Source: Lachnospiraceae bacterium (lineage in GTDB: Bacteria; Bacillota; Clostridia; Lachnospirales; Lachnospiraceae). From it: DNA of 13,242 nt. This document shows positions 5,802 to 12,451 of the stretch, piece by piece. The position numbers and the translations under genes are program-made. The notes beneath the pieces are model-generated. The model was not told the DNA's origin, ran no database searches, and saw only the letters and a list, made by a program, of their open reading frames with translations. Every line of letters starts with the position of its first letter. Positions within the stretch are counted from its first letter, which is position 1. Location: positions 7,151-20,392 of the forward strand of contig JAJQCL010000101.1 of the NCBI GenBank assembly GCA_021202715.1, written 5' to 3'.

Positions 5802-7451
5802 ATGATGAAGACAAAGAAGATGAAAAGATGTGCAGCTCTGGCGCTGGCGGTGATCCTGGCTCTGTCCATGACAGCCTGCGGAAGTTCCGGGGACAGTTCG
5901 GGCACCGACGGCACGGCGGATGCAGCGACCACGGCGGAGGCCGGAGCCTCGGCGGATGCGACGACCACCGCAAGCGGCGGCACATTTACCTTTGGCTGCG
6001 ACTATTTTTCAGAATATATCGACCCCTCCGTCAACGTGAACTCGGCCTGGTCTCTGGTGCGTTTCGGCGTGGGTGAGACGCTGTTCGCCTTTGACGAGGA
6101 TGCGGTGGCGCAGGAGAATCTCTGCGATGAGGCGACGACGGACGACTACATCACCTGGACGCTGCACATCCGCGACGGCATTACCTTCTCCAACGGCAAG
6201 GATCTGACGGCCTCGGCCGTGGTGGCCTGCTGGGAGATGGTGTATGAGAAGGAAGCGGCCGGAAGCTCTTCCGCTCCTTCCCAGTACCTGCCGGATCCCA
6301 CCTTCACGGCGGACGATGAGGCGGGCACGATCACCGTGGTCTGCAGTGATGTGACGACGAATCTCAAGGGAATCCTGGCTTACCCTTATTTCGCGGTCAT
6401 CGATGTGGATTCCTATGAAGAGGGCGTCGTGGATTCCGTGATCGGCACCGGCCCCTATGTGTTGGAAAGCTACGTGGAAGCCACATCCAAGACTTTCGTG
6501 AAGAATGCAACCTACTGGAACGGGGAAGTTCCTTATGATGGATATACCGCGATTTACATGACTGACAGCACGACCAAGGCGCTGGCGATTCAGAGCGGCG
6601 ATGTGGATGTCGTGGAAAATGTGACCACGGCCAGCGATCTGGAGACGCTGAAGGCGGATTCCGCCTACACCGTGGAGAGCACCGCCGGAGGCCGCCTTGC
6701 CAATACCTACTTCAACTTCGAGGGTATGCTGGCGAACGAGGCGCTGCGCCAGGCCATCCAGTATGCAATCGACGATGAGACCATGTGCAATATCACCGTG
6801 GGCGGTATCTATACGGCCGGCTGCTCGGTGCTTCCTTCCTCGATGGACTTCGGCTATGATCAGCTGACTGACCCTTATGAGTATGATCTGGACAAGGCCG
6901 TAGAGGTGTTGGATGAGGCCGGGATCGTGGATACCGACGGAGACGGTATCCGGGAGATTGACGGGGAAAATATCAATCTGGTTTATCTGACCTTTGAGAG
7001 CCGCCAGCTGCAGACCTTCGCGGAGGCCGTAGCGACGGTGCTGAACAGCATCGGCATCGGCGTGGATTATCAGGTGAAGGATTATGACACGATCCTGGGG
7101 CTGCAGATCGCTGGAGATTTCGACATGGTGTCCTCCAATGCAATTATCGTGCCTACCGGAAATCCCGACGCCTTCCTGGGGAATTTCTACAGCGGCAACT
7201 CGCAGGATTACGGCTATTACAGCAACGAGGAATATGATGCCGCCTATGAGAAGCTGATCGTTTCCACCGACGAGAACGAGAAGATGGAGCTGTATGTGGA
7301 AATGCAGCAGATTCTGATCGACGACGCAGCGACGATCGTTCACGGATATTATAACAGCTCGATCACCTACAAGAACAGCGTAATCACCGGCGTGAAGATG
7401 TATCCGCTGGATTATACCTGGATTACCACCGACTGGGCGCCGGTGGGCTGA
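5802..7451 (+). CDS. Family-5 substrate-binding lipoprotein (Dpp/Nik type)
   Basis: Extracellular solute-binding component (SBP_bac_5), 549 residues. Signal peptide with positively charged start (MMKTKKMKR), hydrophobic core (11-21) and lipobox LSMTAC, lipid-anchored at Cys26. A Ser/Thr/Ala/Asp-rich tether spans 27-58. The family landmarks follow: TWTLHIRDGITFSNGKDLTA (118-137), TGPYVLESY (216-224), YWNGEVPYDGY (238-248), LAIQSGDVDV (261-270), EALRQAIQYAID (313-324), DEAGIVDTDGDGIREIDG (371-388) and the C-terminal EYDAAYEKLI plus YVEMQQILIDDAATIV. AAGGAAGG stands 6 to 9 bases before the two adjacent ATGs; I took the first, at 5802. It lies 67 bases after the permease gene. The pocket cannot be read for metal versus peptide. 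The riboswitch points to cobalt, a cobalt chelate or a corrinoid. A long hairpin follows the gene. Confidence 0.93.
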   Translation: MMKTKKMKRCAALALAVILALSMTACGSSGDSSGTDGTADAATTAEAGASADATTTASGGTFTFGCDYFSEYIDPSVNVNSAWSLVRFGVGETLFAFDEDAVAQENLCDEATTDDYITWTLHIRDGITFSNGKDLTASAVVACWEMVYEKEAAGSSSAPSQYLPDPTFTADDEAGTITVVCSDVTTNLKGILAYPYFAVIDVDSYEEGVVDSVIGTGPYVLESYVEATSKTFVKNATYWNGEVPYDGYTAIYMTDSTTKALAIQSGDVDVVENVTTASDLETLKADSAYTVESTAGGRLANTYFNFEGMLANEALRQAIQYAIDDETMCNITVGGIYTAGCSVLPSSMDFGYDQLTDPYEYDLDKAVEVLDEAGIVDTDGDGIREIDGENINLVYLTFESRQLQTFAEAVATVLNSIGIGVDYQVKDYDTILGLQIAGDFDMVSSNAIIVPTGNPDAFLGNFYSGNSQDYGYYSNEEYDAAYEKLIVSTDENEKMELYVEMQQILIDDAATIVHGYYNSSITYKNSVITGVKMYPLDYTWITTDWAPVG

Positions 7452-7469
7452 GACAGGGATTCATGCAGT

Positions 7470-7506
7470 CAGGTTCGGAGAGCCCCTGCCAGGGGTTCCG
7501 GACCTG
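7470..7506 (+). repeat. Long intra-operon hairpin after the binding-protein gene
   Basis: CAGGTTCGGA (7470-7479) pairs with TCCGGACCTG (7497-7506), one G-U pair. After a small internal loop, CCCCT (7483-7487) pairs with AGGGG (7491-7495) around GCC. No T-run follows, so full termination is unlikely. Such hairpins between a binding protein and its ATPases often stabilise the upstream mRNA or cause partial termination, giving more binding protein than transporter. That role is inferred from position. Confidence 0.7.
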
Positions 7507-7557
7507 CAGAGCAAATGTGATGGCCATGCGGCCGGGTTCAGGGAGGATAGAGTTTCA

Positions 7558-8346
7558 ATGCTGAGTATACGGGATGTTTCGATTACCTACGGGAAGAATC
7601 CGACGCCGACGGTGCAGGGGATCAGCCTGGAAATGAAGCAGGGCGAGATCGTCAGCATCGTCGGGGAGAGCGGCAGCGGCAAATCGACCGTCATCCGGGC
7701 GGTGCTGGGCTGCCTGCCCGGCGGCGGCTATGTAAGCTCCGGCGACATACAATTTGAAGGGAAATCCCTGCTCGGCTATTCCAAAGAAGAGTGGAGGAAC
7801 CTGCGCGGCACGGAGATATCCATGATCTTCCAGGACTCCGGCGCCATGATCAACCCCATCCGCCGGATCGGGTCGCAGTATGTGGAATACATCCGCACCC
7901 ATGAGAAAATGTCGAAGAAGGACGCCTGGAACCGGGGCGTGGAGATGCTGGAGCGGATGCGCCTGCCGAACGGCGACAACATTATGCGCAGCTATCCGTT
8001 CCAGCTCTCCGGCGGCATGCGGCAGCGCGTGGGGATCGCCATGGCGATGACCTTTCAGCCCAAGCTGCTGCTCGGCGACGAGCCGACCAGCGCGCTGGAT
8101 GTGACCACGCAGGCACAGATCGTGCGCCAGATGATGGCGCTGCGCGATCAGTACAATACGAGTATCATCGTGGTGACGCACAACCTGGGCGTGGCCGCCT
8201 ATATGGCCGATAAGATCCTGGTGATGAAAGAGGGGCGGGTGGTCGATGCGGGAACCCGGGACGAGATTCTGAATCACCCGTCGAGCGCCTACACAGAGAA
8301 CCTGCTGGCCAGTGTGCCTTCGATAGGAGGGGAGCGATTTGTCTGA
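7558..8346 (+). CDS. Dpp/Nik-type ABC importer ATPase, DppD/NikD subunit
   Basis: Cytoplasmic nucleotide-binding subunit, 262 residues. Walker A GESGSGKST (36-44), Q-loop Gln92 in IFQDSGAMINP, signature LSGGMRQR (150-157), Walker B LLLGDEPTSALD (170-181) and switch histidine His208 in VVTHNLG are all intact, so it should hydrolyse ATP. It stops soon after PSSAYTENLLASVP and lacks the roughly 60-residue oligopeptide-type C-terminal extension with its cysteines that DppD/OppD usually have. Its length therefore resembles NikD (about 254). GGGAGG lies 11 bases before the ATG, slightly far. The 3' end overlaps the next ATPase gene by 8 bases. Confidence 0.94.
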   Translation: MLSIRDVSITYGKNPTPTVQGISLEMKQGEIVSIVGESGSGKSTVIRAVLGCLPGGGYVSSGDIQFEGKSLLGYSKEEWRNLRGTEISMIFQDSGAMINPIRRIGSQYVEYIRTHEKMSKKDAWNRGVEMLERMRLPNGDNIMRSYPFQLSGGMRQRVGIAMAMTFQPKLLLGDEPTSALDVTTQAQIVRQMMALRDQYNTSIIVVTHNLGVAAYMADKILVMKEGRVVDAGTRDEILNHPSSAYTENLLASVPSIGGERFV

Positions 8347-9298
8347 GACACGGGAACTGATTCTGGAGGCAAAGCACGTCACGAAGAAATACCCGGCCTC
8401 GAACGGCCGGACGCTGGTGGCGAACAACGACGTCAGCCTGAATATTTACCGGGGACGCACACTGGGCATCGTCGGGGAGAGCGGCTGCGGCAAGAGCACC
8501 TTCATGCGTATGCTGGTCTCTCTGGAGGCTCCTACGGAAGGAGAGATCCTCTATCATGGCCGGGATATCACGAAGCTGAAGGGCGAGGCGCTCCGCCAGC
8601 ACCGGCAGCACATTCAGATGGTCTTCCAGGATCCGGCGGCGGCTTTTAATCCGAAGATGCGGATCCGGGATATTATCTGCGAGCCGCTGCTGAATTTCGG
8701 GCGTATCAAGAGAAGTGAGAAGGACGAGGTCGCCCGGAAATATCTGGAAATGGTGGAGCTGCCGGGGGATTTCGCACTCCGCTACCCGCACAATATGAGC
8801 GGCGGGCAGCGGCAGCGGGTCGGCATCGCCCGGGCCTTGGCTCTGGAGCCGGAGATCATCCTCTGCGACGAGGCCACCTCGGCGCTGGACGTGTCGGTGC
8901 AGAAAAACATCATCGAGCTCCTGGTGAAGCTGCAGCGGGAGAAGGATATCGCTTTGGGCTTTATCTGCCACGATATGGCTCTGGTGCAGTCCTTCGCCCA
9001 TCAGATGGCGGTCATGTATCTGGGAAATATCGTGGAGGTGCTGCCCGGTGAGCGGGTTGGCACAGGCTGTGTGCATCCATACACGCGGGCGATGCTGGGT
9101 GCCATCTTCGACCCGAAGATGGATTTTGATAAGCCGATCGAGAGCATCGAGAGCGAGGCCCCGAGCCCGTTGGACGTGCCGACGGGTTGTCCTTTCCAGA
9201 ACCGCTGCGACTGCTGCATGGAGATCTGCAGGAAGGAGCACCCGGTGCTGCGGCAGATCGAGGAGAATCATCAGGTGGCGTGCCACCTGTACGCGTGA
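8339..9298 (+). CDS. Dpp/Opp-type ABC importer ATPase, DppF subunit (TTG start)
   Basis: Second nucleotide-binding subunit, 319 residues. Walker A GESGCGKST (46-54), Q-loop VFQDPAAAFNP (95-105), signature MSGGQRQR (153-160), Walker B IILCDEATSALD (173-184) and switch His211 are intact. Unlike its partner it keeps the C-terminal oligopeptide-transporter domain, with cysteines 284, 290, 292, 293, 297 and 315 (CPFQNRC..., HQVACHL). Homologous cysteines in some Dpp/Opp ATPases are thought to hold an iron-sulfur cluster. TTG at 8339 is chosen as start because AGGAGG lies 8 bases upstream inside the preceding gene and the reading begins in a normal place for the family. The 8-base overlap suggests translational coupling, fitting a heterodimeric ATPase pair. 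Confidence 0.93.
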   Translation: MSETRELILEAKHVTKKYPASNGRTLVANNDVSLNIYRGRTLGIVGESGCGKSTFMRMLVSLEAPTEGEILYHGRDITKLKGEALRQHRQHIQMVFQDPAAAFNPKMRIRDIICEPLLNFGRIKRSEKDEVARKYLEMVELPGDFALRYPHNMSGGQRQRVGIARALALEPEIILCDEATSALDVSVQKNIIELLVKLQREKDIALGFICHDMALVQSFAHQMAVMYLGNIVEVLPGERVGTGCVHPYTRAMLGAIFDPKMDFDKPIESIESEAPSPLDVPTGCPFQNRCDCCMEICRKEHPVLRQIEENHQVACHLYA

Positions 9299-9317
9299 CA
9301 AAGGGAGGAGGATGGAA

Positions 9318-10562
9318 ATGAAACGGAGAAGCATGCGGCTCGGAAGCCTGTTGCTGATCTTTTTGCTGCTCCTGTCTCTGATCGGCTGCGGCACGAAAGA
9401 GAGCGAGGCGGATCAGGAGGCCGAGGTATACCATCGAATTGGCGTGGCGGTCTACTCGACGACAGACCCGGAGCTTTCCATGTTTTATGACTATTACCGG
9501 AACTACATCGCGGCCAGCTTCCCGGTGGAATTCCTGCTTTCGGACGATCTGAACACGGCGGAGGACGAGGTCGCCTTCATCGAGGAGATGAAGGCGGAGG
9601 GCGTGGAGGGAATTATTTCCTTCTATGGAGAGGATCTGGAGTCTGCGCTGGCAGCCTGCGCGGAGAATGAGATGTATTATGTGCTCGGTTCCAGCTCCCT
9701 CAGCGATGAGGAGTACGAGGCGGTGAAGGAGAATCCCTGGTTCCTGGGCGTGATCGGACCGGACACCGAGGAGGAATACGACGCCGGAGCGGAGATGGCG
9801 GAGACCTTTGTCGCCGACGGCGCGATGAGCTTCCTGCTCGTCACCGGCGGAGCGGGCGATGCGGTCAATTTCATGCACTACACCCGCGTCTGCGGGATGC
9901 TGGATACGCTCGCGGAGGAGTTGGGTCTGACCTACAGTGAGTCCGTGGAAGAGCTGGCGCAGGTCACAGCGCTTACAGAGATCGAAACGGGACGGGACGA
10001 TATTTCGATCGTTCTCTCGCCGGGATACATCCAGATGGATGAGGGCATGAGCAATCTGGAGCAGGCGCTGGCGAACCGCGATTACGACGCGCTCATGTCG
10101 GCTGTTGGCCTCAGCGAGGCGCTGGAGCTCCTGACGGAGGAGATCCGGACCACAGATCAGGTGCTTCGGGTCGGCGTGATCGACTGCTTCTCGGAGGAAA
10201 ACCGTGAGGCCGTGGAGATCACGGATGGGAATGGAAATGCCCTGCTGAATTTCGTTAAGGGAAAATATGCTTCGATGGTGGCTCCGGCCTTTGTCGCCAT
10301 GTTCAATGCCGTGGAGGGCGATGTGGATGTCGTGAAGCCGGACGGCGTGGCCTTCCGCCTGACGCAGAGCTACTGGACCGCCATTGGCAGCGAGGAATAT
10401 CTGGAGCTCTACAGCTACACGCAGAGCATCTATGAAAATGCCTACAGCAGCGTGGATCTGATGCAGGCGATCCGCTCCTACAGCGAGGACGCCGATTATG
10501 AACGATTTAAAGAACTGACCGAGAGTTGCGACCTGGAATCTGTCCGGGAGAGGCTGGGGTGA
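9318..10562 (+). CDS. Lipoprotein resembling a type-1 periplasmic-binding protein, last gene of the B12-regulated operon
   Basis: Predicted 414-residue surface lipoprotein of unknown function. Signal peptide: MKRRSMRLGS, a leucine-rich core, lipobox LIGC with Cys24. The mature part opens like RbsB/LacI-type binding proteins: strand YHRIGVAVYS (38-47), a helix, then EEMKAEGVEGIISFYG (89-104), matching the two-residue-register sugar-binding fold. Further alternating strands and helices follow (WFLGVIGPDT at 141-150, MSFLLVTGGAG at 170-180, VCGMLDTLAEELGL at 191-204, QVLRVGVIDCF at 281-291). The C-terminal part (about 335-414) is not recognised. I place the start at the second ATG (9318), because AGGAGG ends 6 bases before it and would directly abut the ATG at 9312. 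It follows the ATPase stop by 19 bases, so it belongs to the operon. It is not a BtuF-like fold as far as I can see. Role in cobalt or corrinoid handling is inference. Confidence 0.72.
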   Translation: MKRRSMRLGSLLLIFLLLLSLIGCGTKESEADQEAEVYHRIGVAVYSTTDPELSMFYDYYRNYIAASFPVEFLLSDDLNTAEDEVAFIEEMKAEGVEGIISFYGEDLESALAACAENEMYYVLGSSSLSDEEYEAVKENPWFLGVIGPDTEEEYDAGAEMAETFVADGAMSFLLVTGGAGDAVNFMHYTRVCGMLDTLAEELGLTYSESVEELAQVTALTEIETGRDDISIVLSPGYIQMDEGMSNLEQALANRDYDALMSAVGLSEALELLTEEIRTTDQVLRVGVIDCFSEENREAVEITDGNGNALLNFVKGKYASMVAPAFVAMFNAVEGDVDVVKPDGVAFRLTQSYWTAIGSEEYLELYSYTQSIYENAYSSVDLMQAIRSYSEDADYERFKELTESCDLESVRERLG

Positions 10563-10612
10563 GAAAAGGGTTTGCGTAAAAACATGTGATTTTCAAAAAA
10601 GTGGATATTTGT

Positions 10613-10653
10613 ATAAACAGCGGACTGTTTCTGGTGAATGGCCCGCTGTTTAT
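10613..10653 (+). terminator. Inverted repeat after the transporter operon, possible weak terminator
   Basis: ATAAACAGCGG (10613-10623) and CCGCTGTTTAT (10643-10653) are perfectly complementary, 11 pairs with a 19-base loop. An alternative short hairpin, AAACAG (10615-10620) with CTGTTT (10625-10630), would compete with it. The following bases are T-rich only loosely (TATTATTATG), so termination would be weak. It lies about 50 bases after the last operon gene, and no better terminator exists there. Confidence 0.55.
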
Positions 10654-10664
10654 TATTATGCGCA

Positions 10665-10706
10665 CGGCCGCGAAATGAGTATTATGGCTTACGCCATACG
10701 CGGCCG
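10665..10706. repeat. Compound inverted repeat (nested hairpin)
   Basis: CGGCCGCG (10665-10672) pairs with CGCGGCCG (10699-10706). Directly inside the 3' arm, TATGGC (10683-10688) pairs with GCCATA (10693-10698) around TTAC. The two helices can stack, with a ten-base bulge on the 5' side only. It is part of a run of three inverted repeats between 10613 and 10745. No protein reading is convincing. Confidence 0.7.
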
Positions 10707-10713
10707 ACGCAGG

Positions 10714-10745
10714 CGAGTAGGAGACGACAAGCCGCCTCCTACTCG
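10714..10745. repeat. Perfect 10-base inverted repeat
   Basis: CGAGTAGGAG (10714-10723) is matched by CTCCTACTCG (10736-10745) around a 12-base centre. It follows the nested hairpin by seven bases. No T-run follows. Together with the two previous repeats it makes a structured intergenic block that may be a dispersed palindromic element or a non-coding RNA. Confidence 0.7.
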
Positions 10746-10796
10746 ATTATGGGAAGGTTCTCCGGCAGGGGCGAAAAACGTTTTTTATAACGGCAC

Positions 10797-10825
10797 TTGA
10801 CTTTATACTCCTTTGGGAATATAAA
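10797..10825 (+). promoter_or_regulatory. Sigma-A promoter of the XRE regulator gene
   Basis: TTGACT (10797-10802, five of six) and TATAAA (10820-10825, five of six) are separated by the ideal 17 bases. Transcription would start near 10832, leaving a very short leader before the ribosome site AGGGGAG and the ATG at 10848. This is the best-matching promoter in the window and shows the regulator is transcribed on its own. Confidence 0.8.
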
Positions 10826-10847
10826 TGGTCTGAAAGGGGAGTGTTTT

Positions 10848-11495
10848 ATGATTTGCGCTTACGATAAGGTGTATCTGGCCAAAGCCCGGATCTCTCTGGG
10901 ACGGATGCTGGACGTTGCGGTCTATGACCTGGCATACGATCTTGAAGATTTTTTTAACCTGTTTATCACCTCCGGAGTTGCCGGGCGATTTGAACAGGGG
11001 GATTTCTCTCTGATTGCAGGAATGTCCGGTGTGGAGCTGGCTTACACGGTCCTCGAATGTTCCGGAAAGGAAATAAAGCGCGTCAGACCTGAGTACACGG
11101 CTGACCGCAGTGAGGAATACTGGATCGGCTGGGCGCTGGCTTACTATCAGTGGGAGACGGCCATGAGCTTTGCGGAGATTGTCCGCCATGTGCCTATCAG
11201 AACAATCCTCAGTCTGTATTCCCCCTACCACGAAATGGATATCCGTCAGTTTTGTGACAAAATGACGGAACTGTATCGGGCAGCCAAGCCGGAGACGAAC
11301 CTGAAATCTCTGCGCCGGAGAGCCGGTTTCAGCCAGCGGGAGCTGGCCGCCCTGTCCGGCGTGCCGGTTCGCACGATCCAGCAATACGAACAACGGCAAA
11401 AAAACATCAATAAGGCGCAGGCCGAGTATCTGGTCAGGCTGTCCAGAGTGTTGTGCTGCGGAGTCGAAGAGCTGATGGAGAAAGTGGATGGTTGA
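10848..11495 (+). CDS. XRE-type helix-turn-helix regulator with an uncharacterised N-terminal domain
   Basis: 215 residues, cytoplasmic, probably DNA-binding. The C-terminal part, about 150-212, is a lambda-repressor/XRE helix-turn-helix: LKSLRRRAGFSQRELAALSG, then VPVRTIQQYEQRQKNINKAQ, with the recognition helix around 169-182. The first 145 residues form a separate domain rich in aromatic and acidic residues (DLAYDLEDFFNLFI, EYWIGWALAYYQWE, SPYHEMDIRQF). I recall this arrangement in many Clostridia regulators but know no function for it; it could sense a partner protein or ligand. The ATG at 10848 is chosen over an in-frame upstream ATG at 10797 because AGGGGAG lies 6 bases before it and the promoter at 10797-10825 covers the earlier start. 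Its targets are unknown; the AT-rich toxin-like genes downstream are candidates only by proximity. Confidence 0.85.
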   Translation: MICAYDKVYLAKARISLGRMLDVAVYDLAYDLEDFFNLFITSGVAGRFEQGDFSLIAGMSGVELAYTVLECSGKEIKRVRPEYTADRSEEYWIGWALAYYQWETAMSFAEIVRHVPIRTILSLYSPYHEMDIRQFCDKMTELYRAAKPETNLKSLRRRAGFSQRELAALSGVPVRTIQQYEQRQKNINKAQAEYLVRLSRVLCCGVEELMEKVDG

Positions 11496-11540
11496 GGAAG
11501 ATGGTAAGTTAGATCCTTTGACTGCGTCTGCAAATAACTT

Positions 11541-11639
11541 GAGGATATGCTCATATTCAAAGGCGGTCTGTTTATCTACACACTCACCAACTTTGAGAGC
11601 CGAGCTACCATTGATGTTGATTTTGGGAAGGCGTTGTGA
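11541..11639 (+). pseudogene. Fragment of an AbiEii/AbiGii-like nucleotidyltransferase
   Basis: From GAG at 11541 the frame reads EDMLIFKGGLFIYTL and continues TNFESRATIDVDF to a stop at 11637-11639. The GG motif followed about 18 residues later by D-x-D is the nucleotidyltransferase signature of AbiEii-type toxins, and the wording closely matches the region around that motif as I remember it for Clostridia members. A TAA stands just upstream at 11535-11537, and the frame ends in GKAL directly after the D-V-D-F motif, so about 30 residues remain of a protein of roughly 250-300. It is too short to be active: it is a deletion remnant or a recombination scar. Confidence 0.68.
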
Positions 11640-11698
11640 TAAGCTAAAGACGTATCAGAAATGATGTCTGCACACGTTGGAGAGGCGGTGATAAGGCT

Positions 11699-12154
11699 GT
11701 GAGAATATATCTGGATTGTTGTTGTTACAACAGACCTTTTGACGATCTGACGCAAGAGCGAATCAAAATAGAAAGTGAGATTATTATGTGGGTCTTAGAG
11801 GAAGGCCGGTCCGGGAACTGCGAAATAATTGCAAGCGCGGCTTTGAGTTCAGAGATATCCAGAATCACCAATTTTGAAAGGCAACAGGGCATAATGGGGC
11901 TCTACCAGATTCCCGGAGAATTTGTAAATTTAACGGAAGAAATCAAGAGAAGAGCAGCTGAAATCAGAGGTGTGTCGCGGATTCAAACGTTTGATAGCTA
12001 CCATATTGCCAGTGCAGAGGCAGCTAATGCAGATGTGCTGCTTAGTACGGATGATAAACTTGTTCGTATGGCATCACGATTACAACTAAAAGTTGAGGTT
12101 ATGAACCCGTTACAATTTCTAAACAAAGTGATGTACGGAGGTGATTTTGAATGA
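11699..12154 (+). CDS. PIN-domain protein, probable VapC-like ribonuclease toxin (GTG start)
   Basis: 151-residue PIN-domain protein, probably a metal-dependent RNase. The candidate catalytic acids are all present: Asp6 in MRIYLDCCCYNRPFDD, Glu52 in ALSSEISRI, Asp99 in TFDSYH, and Asp118/Asp119 in LLSTDDK. The N-terminal wording YLD-x-C-x-x-NRPFDD marks a PIN subgroup distinct from classical VapC. The GTG start is supported by AGGCGGTGAT at 11683-11692, nine of ten bases matching AGGAGGTGAT, 6 bases upstream. The stop overlaps the start of the next small gene, so the two are coupled. Base composition is visibly AT-richer than the transporter genes, suggesting acquisition. RNA target unknown; inactivity cannot be excluded. 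Confidence 0.85.
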   Translation: MRIYLDCCCYNRPFDDLTQERIKIESEIIMWVLEEGRSGNCEIIASAALSSEISRITNFERQQGIMGLYQIPGEFVNLTEEIKRRAAEIRGVSRIQTFDSYHIASAEAANADVLLSTDDKLVRMASRLQLKVEVMNPLQFLNKVMYGGDFE

Positions 12155-12357
12155 TGCAGGTGAATCAAAACAATCCGATTGAGGTAAGAAGGGCTGGCTA
12201 TGCAGCTTTGAATGAAGCGCTTGGTCCTGTGGGCGCAGTACGTTTTTTGCAGCAATTTACTCCTGGCTCTGATGATTACACGAAGGAAAAATATGAGCGT
12301 GAAGATATTAGCCCGGAGGAGGCAGAAGCATTGATGGAAGGTTTTAACAGATTTTGA
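12151..12357 (+). CDS. Small partner protein of the PIN toxin (probable antitoxin)
   Basis: 68 residues beginning MMQVNQNNPIEVRRAGYAAL. The segment NPIEVRRAGYAALNEALGP then GAVRFLQQF resembles small proteins I recall being encoded beside PIN proteins of the NRPFDD subgroup. The rest, GSDDYTKEKYEREDISPEEAEALMEGF, is acidic and probably helical. No clear AbrB, RHH or HTH DNA-binding motif is visible. The ATG at 12151 overlaps the toxin stop (ATGA), with GGAGGTGAT at 12137-12145, five bases upstream; an ATG at 12154 is an alternative start. The assignment as antitoxin rests on size, coupling and context. Confidence 0.72.
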   Translation: MMQVNQNNPIEVRRAGYAALNEALGPVGAVRFLQQFTPGSDDYTKEKYEREDISPEEAEALMEGFNRF

Positions 12358-12451
12358 AAAGGTGTGATCTTACAGCGGGCTTCACTCGGAGTAAAGTCAA
12401 AGGACATCATTCAAGTAAGGAATCTAAAAGTCTATATAAAAAGAAAATGGG

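Noticed and set aside
6931..6966. Calcium-loop-like DTDGDGIREIDG in the binding protein as evidence for calcium binding
   Set aside because: This wording is frequent in family-5 binding proteins and does not by itself show metal transport or calcium dependence.
6009..7343. Long minus-strand open frame opposite the binding-protein gene
   Set aside because: Shadow of a well-supported lipoprotein gene. It has no start signal and low-complexity His/Ile/Arg composition.
10609..10800. Possible 63-residue protein in the intergenic block
   Set aside because: It is encoded by the inverted repeats themselves, has no ribosome site, and ends within the promoter of the next gene; the frame is open only because the repeats lack stops.
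11518..11546. Promoter for the PIN pair starting with TTGACT at 11518
   Set aside because: At the proper spacing the -10 would be GAGGAT, matching only three of six bases, and it lies inside the pseudogene fragment.
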